Assembly (NCBI GenBank): GCA_018067045.1
Contig: JAGPVL010000037.1
Coordinates: forward strand, 1 to 64,000
DNA from: Gammaproteobacteria bacterium
GTDB taxonomy: Bacteria > Pseudomonadota > Gammaproteobacteria > Pseudomonadales > Alcanivoracaceae
DNA: 64,000 nt
Direction: 5' to 3'
This document shows positions 33,601 to 48,600 of the stretch, one piece after another; within the stretch, counting starts at the first letter, position 1; each line of letters opens with the position of its first letter. The position numbers and the translations under genes were made by a program. Under the pieces are notes generated by a model, which was not told the DNA's origin, ran no database searches, and was given only the letters and a program-made list of their open reading frames with translations.

Positions 33601-36600
33601 CAATCGCAATTTGTTGAAAGCATCACGCTGGAATACATGAATGCCCTGCGTACTGGAAACAAAGATTAAATTATCCTTCGCGACGACCGCACGCGTGCGC
33701 GCTTCAACCGCCTGCCCATTAATAACTTCGTTAATGGGCACATCGCCTAAGTACAAAGGATCTGCCGGCACGGTTACATCAAAGTGAAGTAAACGACCGC
33801 CACCAACGGCGTACAGGTTAGCGCCGTCTCTTGTTAATCCGGTAAAGCCATCCGTCGCGGTAAAACCACCTGGAACGGAATGGAAGAACGGATAGGTGGA
33901 ACCGGCAATGGTTTTTTCTAGCACGCGCGGGCGCACAGCATCCGATGTATCAACCACCACCAAACGTGCGGTGGAAGACGCCAAGTGCTTCAGGCGGCGC
34001 CCGTCCTTATCTTCAATATCATAACTGCCGCCTGTTACGGCGTAGATCAGTTGATCACCTTGAACCATGTCACTGACTGGGCTCGGCGCATCACTGGACA
34101 GTTCTGCGCTACCGGCTGCTTTGCCGGCGTAAAAATAATCTCGAGGCGACGTCGCCACTTCGTTATCAAAGTACGCACTTTCGACGGCAACCGTGGCGTA
34201 ACCAAAGTCACCAGATGAAGCCCGTACCTTTGCTCGGTTCACAGAGAGTACGGTTAGATCGCCAGCCGTTTTACCGCCTACGGAGACTGTCATGCCGTCG
34301 TGGAAACCACGACCAATAATTTCAAGCCAATTACCACCCTGTGGCGGCCCGGTATGCGGATTAATTTCCAAAATCTCAAGCTTCGGCACAACGATGACAG
34401 CACCATCGAGATGCGCTGCTTGGCCCGTGCGCTCAATGACAAGTGGCAACGCCACCGCCTGCGAACCCAAGAACAATGCCTGCGGCTGTAGCTGTAACTC
34501 GCTATCGGAGATCAGGGTAATTGATGCTTGAGGAAGCTGCGTTTGCCCTAAATAAACGGCCAGTACGCTGGCGTCATCACCAAAGCCACTGCCGCTAACC
34601 TGCAACAACTCATCACCGTCTCCGTGAATAAAGTTGCTGCCGGACGTTTGTTCCGTCACTTGATGAATAGACAGTGCTGCGTCAGAAGACAAGCCAAACT
34701 CAGCCTCAACGGCGCTGGTCAACGGACGGCCGTTCAACGCCAGCAACTGCTCAGGCACCTGAAGGCTGAGTGAGCCAACAGTTGCTGGTGAGACGTACGT
34801 AATCGTGACCACGCCGCCTTGCAAAGAATTGATCGCATCAATGGCGAAAAATTCGCTGATATCATTGCCATTTGCATCAAGCAACGAAATCGACGCCGGA
34901 GCGTTACTCGTATTAATTAATGCAGAGAATTGAACCCGGATCTGATCACCAACGCCCAGCACTGTCGTGTTAGCTGGCGTTACCGCCGTCACGGCTAAAC
35001 CAACCAAGTTAATGGTTTGCGGGCCGTCTTTTCCGGCAACAAGCAATGCGCCATTTTGCATGGCTAGCTCACCACTGCCAGCAGGCACGCTAGCCCAGTA
35101 CGACGGCAGCCATACGCCGGATGGATCTTGCTGGTGCACCGTCAGCTCGCCATTATTGCTCACCAACACGCGACCGTGCTGCACAAGCAAAGACGCATCG
35201 GCACTCGCACTCATGCCCAACCCTTGAACTTGGGCATCTTGCGGCGCATAAATATCGTCAATAACGACCAGTTTTAATTCATTCGCTGTTTGCAAGAGGA
35301 CATACAAGGCATCGCCATGCCACGCCACATCTAAAGGACGACCCGCCATCTCGCCATCCGCGAAGGCAATCGGCGTAACACCTGCTGGAGGGGCTAAATA
35401 ATCAGAGCGCGTATCAATCAAGCGCACAAACCCAACACCTAAATCAGAGGCTGCCGCCATGGCAAGCCAACTGTGGCGCTGATTCAGCGCAACATCCGTT
35501 ACCGAATAACCAGGCACGGCTTCACTACGTAGCAATAGCGGCGCTGATGGGTCTTGAACACTCACTTGCAGCAAGCCCTGTGAACCCGCCGCAGCCCATA
35601 AAATCTCATCCGACAAAGCCAAACCGGTGACGGCGCCTTCCGTCGAAAGCTGCGACAACCGTACCGGGCGTACGGTGATGCTGGTGTCGTAAATTTCAAT
35701 CCCTGCATTCATCAAGAAGCGATTGCTATCAGTCGGGGCGGAACCGGAAGACACGCCGACGTAAAGCAGCTCATCTTGAGCAAGTGTCGCGCCGATGGAC
35801 ATCGGTGGATAATTGGGTAAGCCGATCACTTCTCCTTCGGGTAAACGATACGAAAAGTCTGAAACATATTGCTCTTCATTGCCGATTCGCAAAAACACTT
35901 CGTATACATCCGGCTCAATTACACCGGGCAGCCAGAATCTAAACTCATTCAGTGTGCGCACATCATCGTGCAAATTAACGATGTACAAACCCTCTGCCGT
36001 TTTCAGCGACTCCAACTGGTCGCCAGTGGTTTTTGAACGTAAAACCACTTTAGTTCCCGGTAGAATGGTCGCTTGCGATGCCCGCACCGTAATTTCGTTT
36101 CCACCGGCAATATCGGCCGTATCCGGCGTCATCGAGAAAACATTGCCGCCGAAGCTGTCACCTAAAACCAGTGCACCGAAGGCATAATCCGTCAGGCCTT
36201 GGTCAACCACTTGAAGGTGATGCATACCTGTTGTTAGCGGCAACATATCCACCGCGCCGGATGGAATTTGTATATGTCCTGCGTCGATACGCTGATAAGA
36301 AACCGGCAAGTCGTTGACTCGCACTTCCGCCGTTGCCGAGAAATCGCGTCCAAAAATATCGATGGCGCGATCATCTGCACGCAGACGTACGCCATTTTCT
36401 ACTCGCTCAATATGTGGCTGCTGAGCACCTTCTGCGGCGGCCGTAAATTCAACTTGGAATGGTAGCCATATTCCGCCACTACGCAGATTCGCGGCACTGT
36501 TAACGTGTAGACGATAGTTAACATTTGGCTCGCGTGTGAACTCAACGTTGAAGGTACGCGATTCGTCTTCGCCATCGACGGAGGTTACGCTCGCAGCCAC

Positions 36601-39600
36601 CGCTGCCCCACTCTCTAGACGCTCAACGGATACCGCATCGGCCTGCTGCAATGACGCAAGCGTGACAGGTTCGTTAAAGTGAATCGTCAGAGCTGCGCTG
36701 TTCGCAAGGAACTGGCCTTGATCAACACTCGATTCCAGCACCACAGCACCGGGCAATTCAAAAGAGCGAACGCCGGCCGAGCCGGCCGCAGCCAACAACC
36801 GATCTTTAAAGATAGCGAGTTGGTGCACTTTTTCGACGTTACCGGCTGAAATTATCTGTGGGGCAAGCGGCTCGCTAATATCCACCGCATAAATACCGCG
36901 TTCGGATGAAACCAATAACAAGTTGCCATAACGACGTAACGCTTCACCGCGGCTTACCTCGCCCTGATGATCCTCAAACTCCAACCGCACAACGTCTTCA
37001 CTGCGACGCATATGCTGTATTTCAATCCCGTTCGCATCAGTAGCAATCAGATAATCGCCATAAATCAAGGCATCCGCCACCGTGCCGGTTACGTTGTAAT
37101 CACGGCGTAGTAGAGGATCAAGAATGTCGGAAATCTGAATCGATGTACCGTTTAACTCAGTACCAATCGTTGCAGGGTCAACCGTCGATGGACAGGCCAC
37201 AGGAACAGCCTTAGGCCCATACCCTGCCCCCAGCCCACCAATCGCAAGAAGGCGGCGATCCATCTGACGCAACTGGTAGCCACTCATAGCGCCGGCCAAA
37301 CCATCAAAGTCGACCGGATCTGCTGCGTATTGATAGCCGATGACGCGCATTGCTGCCGCCGTCGATGGGTCCTTGCCGACACCATAACCTGTGCATTCTT
37401 GAGCAATAGGGTTCTGTGAAGTCAAACCAAACACTGAGCCATATGCCGCTTGGCCCGCCACCACCATCGACGGCATACCAGAGCCCTTGCCAACCCGCAT
37501 CTCGTTCAGCAGTTGCAAGCCATTAAGCTCGTCGCCATTCAGCCTGACCAAACCCTTGGTGCCTGCCGCGACATAAATACGGCGGCGCTCGACGCCGTCT
37601 TCTATTTCACGGGTCACTTGCAACTGCATCGCATCCGGCATGGTGGTCATCTCAATGCCTTTGGTGCGTTCATAGAGCGAACGCTCTTCGGGGGAACGCT
37701 CGACGCATTGCTCTTTGACATCCACTAAACAGGCTTCAGACGGGGCAACGACTAAACTGGTTATCCAACGCACCAGTTCCTCATAAGCATTACCAGTTGC
37801 AGGCAATGACGACACGCCGCCGACGAGGTCAACACGATCGGGATTTTGAATATCTAGTGCGCCGGCATAAAAACCCTCAGGTACTTCTACGCCGGAAACG
37901 ATTGTCATTGGCATGGCGTTGTAGTCGTAACGACCGCCGGAAGCAATCGCGATGCCCTCTTCTTCAATCACCTCGATGTCTGTTGGTTTCATCAACGATA
38001 TACGGCTCGCCGCTAGCTGACGTAAACCATAACCAAAGGCGTTATCTTGATGGACTACCTGACCATCTCGGTGTTCCACACGCACAGAGGCGCGACCGGG
38101 CACACCAATGGGTGTGGTTATACGTATCTTTTCGCTCGATAGAACTTCAATGTCTCGCACTGGCACGTTGCCAATATCGACCCGCAGCCCGTCAACAACG
38201 GTATTGCCCGGCTCAAAGCCCGTGCCCGACAAAATGACCGTATCACCACCGCTGAGTTTTCCCCATGGCGGCTGCACGGCAGAAATTGTTAATGGAGCGT
38301 CCACCGTCATTGCGCCACGATAGGTCACCGCCTGCCACACGCCTTGGACACGCACTTCCATGGTTAGATCATAAAGACCTGGCTGCTCTAACGGCGGAGT
38401 GTTGACGGTAAAGATTGTTACGCGACTGTCTTCTTCCGACTGTGTAGAACCGGACACCGACAGCGGCACGCCACCGAGCCAGAAACGAGTATCCGCATCG
38501 CTATTAGGTACGCCACGGGCACCGATATACATGCGCAGATCATCGCCCGCCAAAACGCGGCGAGGCAGTACCGTATCAATAGTTGGCGTACTCGATAGAC
38601 CACCGCGCCAAATAAATTCAACCCGTTGATCCGAGCCAAGTTCGTACAACAATAAAGCAGGCTGCCCTTCGACGGGTTTAACCGATGCAAGCCCTGCTTC
38701 GGCAATCACTTCGATCTGCTCACCCGCCACGATGTTCAGCAGCGCAGGGAAGGTAATAATGGCTTCATTGTTTTCGATGTTCAGCGAGAACGGCAGGCTA
38801 TTACCCTGGCTGTCCCGAACAATAAAACGTTCCTGATTGAGTGCGTACTGATCAATCGCCTTGTTAAAGCGCAAACGAATCTGGCTACCGCCTACACGCT
38901 GATCAATCAGCCTGTTCGTCGGTAAAACATCCGAGAGCTTTAACAAGATATCGTTAAAGACACCAAGATAACCTGTCGTTCCCGTACCGTAGGGCGCATC
39001 ACCTACTGCCAAAACGCCGAAACGTGTGGCGAGTACGGCATACAAGTCTGCGCTCGGCTGATCCTGACCGGCAACATAACGCGGCTGCGTCGGATCAGTG
39101 ACATCAAAGGTATACACTCCGCGATCTGTCACGATATATGCGCTGTTCATCCATAGCGCCACATCACGTACCGAACCAAACTCTGACACTCTGGCGGCAA
39201 CTTTTGGATTGGTCGTATCAGAAATGTCGACAATAACCAGCCCGCCATCTGCTGCAGCCACGTAAGCGTAGTCGCCTTCCACGTCTACCGATAGACCAAC
39301 AATATCCAGCGACGACAAGATACGTAGCCCACCTTGGGGGTCATTCTCTAAAATATTAAATCCGCGCGAACCCGGCGCCTGAATATCATCAAGCCCCTCT
39401 GTGGCGGCATTGTATCGACCGCCAACCGCAACATAACGACTGGCTTGCCCTGCATTAACAACAACACTGTCGAGGTCTAGCACCGGCACGGCAGCGGGAA
39501 TGGGAGTTAGTGCCTGTACATAGGCCTTACTTTGTAAACGCACATCGACAAGCCCAAGTCCGGCATCGCCCATTGCCACAACGGCGAGGTCATTTTCGAT

Positions 39601-42600
39601 AATCATGCCGCGCGCAAGGTTACCCGGTAATTTTAGCTCGCGAATAATCTGACTTCGGGTTACATCCGTTGAATCAAACGCGATCACAAACAATGCGCCT
39701 TCCACTGCCGCGTCGCCGGCACGCTTTAGCGCACTAACGAGTACGCGATCCGTGCCTCGCTCGAAGAACAAGCCCACACGCTGTGCTTGCCATTGATCAG
39801 GTAACTCGACGGTCGTAACAAAACGATCGTCATCTTTATCGCCATTCTCATCAATGAACTTCGTGAGCTGGTCTGGGTTCAACGGATTCGATGGCCTCGC
39901 CGTCCACGCGGAGCCCTGAATATTAATAATCGATACGCCGCGATTGCTTGCTACTACTGCCCACGTTCCAGTTGGATCTACCTGCACATCGCGCATGCGG
40001 GTTTGGCCGTAAACATTCGCTTGCGGTGGCTGAAGGAATTCGTAACCGCTCGGCAGCGTTACAACTTGTCCATCGTCTGCCTCAATACGCACATCAACCT
40101 TACCCAGTGTTGCCGCCGGTGTGACAACGGTGAGGGTACTCCCATCGACAACACGAATGGTTTCAGGGTCTACCGGGAAGTCGCCAAAAAATACGTTTAA
40201 ACGCGTCGCATCCGCACGGAAGCCACGCCCCTTTAACGTAACGGTGGTTCCACCATCGACATTGCCAAGGCTTGGAGATAGAGAATTAAGAACCAGTGGT
40301 TCCACATAATTTACGCTGCCGGCGAGATCCGCTCGCGATCCATCCGCTGTAACAATCACCAACGATGCCGAGCCCGATACAGATGAGGGCGCGCTAACGT
40401 CATATCGCGTCAAGCCATTTGATTGCGCTTCTGAGGCGAGGATTGTGGTCGCCTGACCACCAATCAGCACGGCAGGATCGGCCCCTGCGTTGGCGGCAAG
40501 AAAGCTAACCGTTCCGCCACTTGTCGGCACGAAAGGTGTCGTCACACTGTCGATCGTGACCGCAGCACCAAGGCGACTACTGGTCGTAAATTCCATCTGA
40601 TAATCAAAGAAACCATCTACACGCCGCGCTGCGGGATTGCCCCGCATGACAATGCGGTAAAGATTATTCGGCAGTAGAGACGACTGTGGCGTCAACCAGA
40701 CTTTGCGTGGATTGTCTGTATCGATGGAGAACGCGACGTTAAGCGGCTCGCCTTGTGCTCCGCCCTCTATCGAAACAAGAGAAATATACTGCTCGAGCCA
40801 ACTCTGAGTGCTTTGTAATGCTGGCGCCTCTAACGGCAGGCTAAACTGCAACATTAATGTCGCATCACGGGACACACCGGCTTCGCTAGGCTGTGGCGAT
40901 GTTGCCCTTAAATCTTGTGTCAGAGTATCGACGATACGCAGCGCGAAATCAGAGGTCAGCAGCAGACCGTCATCGGTAAACGCTAACGGGAATGGCAACG
41001 CGCCAACTTCTTCGCTTGCAACTGAAAGGCCCTCCATAGAGGCACAGTTAAAAGTCTTAGGGGCATCATGCAGCAGAACATTTGCCGGGTCTGAAATGTC
41101 CAATAAGCGAACGTACTGCTCTGCAACTTTTTCTCCGCAAGCTTTCTGCGTCAGTGTTGCCGTTAAACTATTGCTTGCCACATGATTAAGCGCATGGCCA
41201 ATAACAAAGCCGTTGCCGGAGTAACGACCAAGCTCCACCGGATTCTTTGACACTGTGTTGTCAAACACATAAAGCTCGCCGCCTCGAGCGCTCGCTGTTT
41301 GGTTGCGCAACAGCACGCTGTCATTCAATGACTGAGGCATTGACGATGCCGAAAGTTGCGGCGCGCCCGCTTTGCTCAAATCATAAACAACGCGGTAAGC
41401 TGCGCCTGAGCCGCGCGCTTGCACAATCAACTTATCGCCTTCCAACCAAGCGCCGCTAATACGACCCGCCAACGAAGTCGTACGTCCCTCAAGTACCGCA
41501 GAGCGAATAACCGAAATAACACCGGGATGCTCAGGGTTCGCTAAGCTCACCAAGGCTACCCCGTCGTTCGCTGGTGCAACCAGCAACTGCCCCAACTGAA
41601 ATAACTTATGCGGCGCGTGTGATAGCGGAAGGTGCAACGCATAGAGCATGTCTCTATCACGGGAGGTGTTATCGCCTACCGCATCCGGCACCCTGTCTTC
41701 ACGGTTGTACACCAGTAGATAAGGCTTCCCTTCATACGGCATATCAATAAAGGGCAGCTCTCTGCCCGCTGCAGAAACATAGAGATAGCGATCGGCAAGA
41801 TGCATAGCCGCCGGGATAAGCTCCGGCGACATATTCAAATAACCAAAGCCGTGCATGGGCGCCGCATCCTCAAGACGATCGCGGTCATAATGTACAAGGC
41901 TGATCCAACTCGGTGCTTGAGCGTCGCGATAGGCTTCTGCGCTAGTGCTCTTGCTGGCGTTACCATCCCCTTTGCCCAAGACGTAGATAAGGTTTAGCTC
42001 TGAATCTGACGCCAGCCCCATAATTTTTCCAGGGGGCAATAACGCGGGATCCGGCGCATTTGATGAGCCCGAAGACGTGCTGATGCTACGGCTAACCGAT
42101 AGCTGACCGTAAAACAGCGCGCGCGGAAGCCAGTGCCGACGTCCAGTCGTATCACTAATTTCAACATCAACAAAACCACGATAGCTCTGACCAAAATCTG
42201 GCACCGTCCACGCCATGCGCTCGCTGCTATTCAATCTCAGCACGTCACCATCAACATCACTTTCAATAACATTTTCTGGATCGTTAGATGGCCATGCTTT
42301 TATCGTCACACCGCGGTGAAAACCATATCCAACGACATTAACCACATCGCCTTCGCCTGCCTGACTGCTACGCACGACACCCGGATCGATAAACGATATT
42401 TTCAATCCATCTGAATACAAGAACGCGCCATAATGAATATCTGAAAGACCTGCGTCGTTCACCAGCTTTACCGCAGCCGGGCCAGCATAATTCGGCGGCG
42501 TTAATACCGTCACCTGTTCAATGTCGCCAACTTGGGCGACGGACTGCACTACCGCCTCGCGCCCACCGATAAGCACTGTCGGCGACTCGCCCAAGTGAGT

Positions 42601-45600
42601 GCCGCTAAGCACAACGCGCGTCGCACCGTTGACATCACCGACGTCTGGAGAGATCTGATCGATTTGCGGTGCGGCGGCGGCACCGGCTGCAGAGATATGA
42701 AAGCTAAAACGATAAGGACCGGACATCAGCAAGACGTCGCCACCGAGTGGCGGCAAGCCCTTTTCAAGTTCAACATGGTAGGTTTCGCCGGCGCGCCAAA
42801 CGTCGGCACTTACCGGCGTTATGTCGATAAAGCGATAAGCGGGCGCGCTGTCACGAACGCCAAACTCAGCCGAGAACTGAGCAGAAACATCCTCTACAAA
42901 CGGCCACGCACCCTGATAAACCTTAATGTTCGCACTAAGATCTGTTGCCGGATCAAGCACCGCAGATAATTCCACCGAGACTTTTTCCAACGCTCCACTT
43001 ACTTGGTCTTCACCTTCGTAGGGAGCATGTTGAACAACGGTGAGTTCTGCTAGAGACGCGCGCGCGACGCCTCCTAACCCCGCTGCCATTTCCAAGCTGC
43101 CGTCCACCATCAATAAATCGCGGACGGAAAAATCACGCAACGAAGGATCACGGTTAACCACAATCGGAATCGTGGCGTCTTCTTCTGATTGTTCCAAGAG
43201 ACTGAGTTTTAACGCTTCAACTCGGGTTTGTGCCGGGGCATCTTCTTGGTCTGACTCCAACACCCCCAAGTACGCCAAATTCCCAGCAACAAAAACATCG
43301 TAAACGCCATCGGCAACGTAATCGCTACGGTTCGGCTCAAACGCCACCGTTTTTACCATGCGCAAATGATACGGATCGGCGATGTCGACGATATTCAATT
43401 CCGAAACCTTTCCGTCGCCCGCCATATTCGTTACATATAATCGAGAGCCGACAATTTGCAATCGATTCGCCACGCCTAAGGTGTCAAACGTCGCTATAAC
43501 CGGCAATGAGGGATCGGTGATATCAACAACAACAACGCCTTCATGCGACGCTGCTATAAAGAGGTAACCATCGGCGACCTTGACGTCGCGGGCATAGCCA
43601 TTTGGTTTAACAAACGAAACACGGTACGGCGACAGGAAGTTACTGATATCAACCACCTGTACGCCACCATTGCCGTTGGCAACGAACACAATATCGCCTT
43701 GACGGGCGACACCGTGCACATCGGGGTACGGCATATCAACACGGCCTGCAAGCAAATAAGGCAAGCCAAACTGACCATCACCGTTTTGGTTATTAAAGAT
43801 AAGTAGTTCGCCAGCCCCGTTTTGGTCGTACACCGCTCCCGACGAATTATCTCGCTCAATACTGCTCTGAAGCGCATTCGTATAGCCATCGGTAAGCGCC
43901 TGACGAATTAGGCCACTTTCCGGAAGCCCTGATTTCGCCGCAAATATGGCATTCTCATCCGCATGTATGGTCGAAATAGCGCCAAGAAATATTTCCGCAG
44001 CGCCTGATAGCAATTCTGAGTAAAGATACTCCGTACCGTTACCATCATCAGAGCGCGCTTCCATTGCATCCAGCATGTACAAGCCAGTGCGCAGAGGTAT
44101 GCCGTTATCACCGTAGCTTGCCCGCACACTTTCAAGGCCGCCGTTACCAATCCCTGGTTCCATCAACATGGGATCGACGGTGCTCCAAGAAGTCATCAGC
44201 GCCCCTGTTCGCTCCGACCCCTGATAACGCGCTAGCGAGGAGTAATAAACGGAGCGAGCAAGATTCTTCTCAGATAGGGACGGCACTGCCTGCTTCACAT
44301 TCGGCAAAACATAACGACGGCGATCAACCGCGAGACCCACTTCATGAAGGCTCTCTTGCGTGACTTGATGATTTGCCGTTGTAACGGTCGTCACTACGCG
44401 TAAACGCTCCTGCTTACGCATTTCGCGCCGCAAAATATTGCCGTCGGTTAAATCTGCCCAATAGATATAGCGATAGTTATCAGGATCACTAACCGGAGTT
44501 TCGTCGTCGGCGTCGCGCTGATCATCACGAATCAATGAAACATCGCGGCTCGCCAATGTCTGCCACTGGCCATCATCCGCGCGGTATTCCCGCACCCACG
44601 TTTGCGTCACATTACGATTTTGCTCATCCCCAATATCGCGCACTGCAACAATCGTCCGCATCGTTTCATTCGCCGTGACGATGTCTCTGTCAACGGGAAA
44701 GAGCTGCTCTAATTTTGGAATGATCGTGTCTTCAACGACACCAACACGCACAACTTGGCTTGTGCCGGTATGTCCCAGCACATCATATGCAACCGCTTGA
44801 ATGGTTACGCCATCTGCATTTTCAGGCAGGTTCAATTCAGCACGATAAATATTGTCTTGAGCAAAAGTGCCGTCGGTATCGCTGAGCGAGGCATACGCAC
44901 TGTATGCGAGAGAATCATTAATCAGAAAATCGACACGCTCTATACCTTCCAAACCTAGGTCATCTTCAACTCGTACTGAGACGGTTAACGGTTCGCCTCG
45001 AATCACGGCAGAGAGATCGTTAGACGGCTGAATAATTTCGGCTGTCGGTGGCTGGTCCTCGGCAATGATTAGAATACGCGGTAAAGACTGGTCGGAAATA
45101 TTGCCCTCAATATCTTTAGCCAAGGCAGAAAATGCAAGCTCATCGCCAACATGCCCAACCGGCACGGTGAGATGAAACTGGAACGGCGCGGCGATGTCTT
45201 CGCCAACGACTTTGTACTGATGATTTCCTGGCTCACCTATCGACTGGTACAGCTTAACGCTATCTACCCCAGTCTCGAAATCCGTGGCTTGCACCGAGAC
45301 AACAATGCTGCGCCCTTCAGTAATATTGCTGAGGGCGGCGCCCAAATTGAAGCCGCGTGTATCGAGGATATTGATCGCCGAAACCTGCGGTGGCTGATTG
45401 CGTAATAAGGTAACCGGTACCGTTGCCGTTGATTGATTACCGGCACCGTCTCGGGCACTGATAAGCAAACGTGCTGAGAGCTGATCTATACCTTCGGCTG
45501 TGGCACCGAGATAATCCTCAAAACGAGCAAGCGCTATTGTTCCTGAATAAGGCGCAGCCAGAATAACTTTACGAGTGAACATTTCATCCGCGCTATAACT

Positions 45601-48600
45601 GCCGTCACGGTTTGCATCGACATGCAGTTCAAGTGTTGCAGAGGTAACGCGAACATTGTCAATCGCCTCAAATTGCCAAGAGATCGTTTTTCCCTCGACG
45701 GCCGTAGCGCCCTGCCCCGGCGCGATGACATTTAAATCTGGTGCATCGATATCACTGTCGACGTTAATCGTCACCGATTTTAATGCGGACACGGTTCTGG
45801 GTGATGAAAGACGCTTTTCCGTTGACGACGCATTCAACGTGAAAGACTCACCAGCTTGGCCGTAAGGCACGTTGATAAGGAACTCATACGGGTAGTCGTA
45901 GTCGATCAGCGTGCGATTACCGCTAACAAGCCCGGTGATACTCAGTGCCACCTGATCAATGCCAACATCATCGAGCGCATTCACTTCGACCACCACAGCC
46001 TGGCCTTCAATGACGCTACTACCATCATCAGGAGAGGCAATTACCGTAGCAGGCGGCTGATCTTCCACTAACCGAACCGTGAATGACTCGCTGGCAGTGT
46101 GTTTATCGAGGTCGCCCGATGCCGCGCCATAGCTATCAATGGCTTCGACAACGAATGCCACCTCATTTGCGCTGTCGTCCTCCGTGTTAAAGGCCGGCAA
46201 CTGCACGCTATAGGCGTAAGGCGGCTGACGTAGCAGCACATTAAATATTTCTGCACCCTGATGGACACCACGCAACCGTACGCTATCTACCGCAACATCA
46301 TCATGGGCATTTACATTGACATAAAGCTGCGACGCCCCGACTGCAGATTCACCGGGCTGAGGCTCTATCACGTCCACAACAGGCCGCTCGTCCACACGCA
46401 CAGGAATGCTAATTTCACGGCTACGGACGTTACCTGAGGCATCACGCGCAAGCAGCTTAAACCAAATATCAACGCGTTCGGTGTCAGCTAACTGAACCCC
46501 TAATGTATTAGCGATATTGGCAAGCCGATCAATACCCACTCGATGGGTATAATCCGGCGTATCAATGTTCGCCGTTGAAATCGGGCGCTCATCACGTGAC
46601 GGAATACTATCGACTACACGCACCGCCGGGCCATATGACGACTGAACATAGTCACCATCAATCAGAGCGCCATAGCCGGTGTATAGCTCTAGCCCTTCAA
46701 CCTTAACGTTATCGTAACCGGCAAAGACAACGTCGACGAATGACGCCTCATAAACCTTGTCGCCGGCGACAGGAGAGTAGACCACCGACTCAGGTTTAAT
46801 GTCGTCGGGCTGCAGTAAAATTTTAACCTTGTCCCGTGCCGTTGCCGTATCCGAATCCGTAATGACAACGGTTAGCTCGATATCACTGCCCGCCCCGGTA
46901 ACGCCGGGTGGCAAATCCAATTCGCCCGTCCATGCCATGGCATAGGGTGACGAAATCGTGCCATAGTCCTGCGCAACCGCCACGCCATAGCCTTGTTCTA
47001 GGCTATCGTAGATGTCGAGAAACGCCTCAGCCTGGGCGGGCCCGTCTTCGCCAGCATCTATGACGTTTACGGTGCGAAGGTCCTGCATCCGCGCTTCTTT
47101 ACCATCTACAAAGAAACGAAACGCTGATGGAAGAATCCGATCGTCTGTCGCCACAAGTTTTACCGGAATTTTGAACGTGCCGGCGGCAATAATATGGTTG
47201 TTTTTCGGGCTAATAACGCGAACTTCAGGCACAACATTAATTTCGGGATTAACAATAAAACGTCGTTCGGCGTGCTGACCGAATGAATCAACCGTACGCA
47301 ATACGTATTCGGTCGGCACGGCCTGATCGAACACAACAACATGATCTTGATTAAAATGAACTTCCGGTAACTGAGGGCATTGTGTATCGAAAGACCAGCG
47401 TTTTAATAGCACTTCGCCGCCATCCGGCTGCACACGTGCCATTTCAACATGTGCCAATGCCGCGTCGTCCAATGCGTCGATGGATACTTTAAAAGACTCT
47501 CCAGCGCGCACCCAAAACTCATTGAGCGCAAGGCGGGCCGGATCGGTGTACTGCTTGCGATAATTATTGCCGACGTAATAGAAGGCAAAACCATTCAGGC
47601 TTATGGCCGGTGGCGCATTCGCATTTACCGGCAACAAAACCTCTAACGCCGTGCGATGACCTGAAGGATCTTCTACCGATAAGTTTAAAGGCAGAAGCCC
47701 AGGCTGCAACGCTGCCGGTATCTGCCAATGGAAATTATGAGCAGGGACACCAACGCGTCCGGACTGCTCGAAATACACCTTACCGTCTGCCCCCTGCAAC
47801 ATGACTCGCTTGATGACATTGGTATTGTCACTGGCCTGGGCACGGAAGCTTAGCACTTGGCCTTGGACAACATCCTCGCCACTTACCGGTGCGCTCAACA
47901 AGGACTCAGGCGCGCCATCATCTGGCATCAGCTCAACATAACGTAATGCGCTCAACTGAACTGGGTCACGCTCATCTGCAAAACGATCCGTCCCGTGTGC
48001 GAACAATGCCAGATCACGATAGCGAGCGGTGTCGGCAGGCATCAAACCAATGGAGGGGTAGTTGCTTTGAAGAGCATATGTAGTGATACCCGGAAATACT
48101 TGGAGTATCGCGGACGAAGACGGTGAGTTTGCATCCGCAAGGCGAGCAGTAAAAAGCGCACGCTCGCGTAATGAAAGTCTCTCATCGTCGTAAAAATAAT
48201 CTTTGATGCCTGTCAGTGTATTGTTGTACAGCGTAAGCCCGTGCAGCGACCGCGCACCGCCCACATAGATCGGTTCTATATCAATGTGGGTGACGCCATC
48301 AACAAGCAGCGCCTCGACATCAAGAGAGCCTGCCGGGAACTCCCGTACGATCGGTGCAGCTTGGCACAAATCATTCCACCACTGGGTCACTCGATATGAA
48401 GGAGCATCTCCCGACGCCAAGATTTCAATCGTTTCGACCTTCTTCGGGGAATAATGCAGCGCGGATTCGGTCGCCAAGGTGAGCACACTTTGCCCGTTCA
48501 TACGAAGCTCAACGGGCGAAGACGTCGCTTCAGGATAGGTCCAATGCAACGTGGGCAGCATTACCAATTGAGGGCGCCCAACATCGCCGAGCTCAAATCG

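Noticed and set aside
32065-43720. CRISPR-like or short tandem DNA repeats inside the giant gene
   Set aside because: The periodicity is at the protein-domain level with diverged DNA. I see no short identical repeats with regular spacers.
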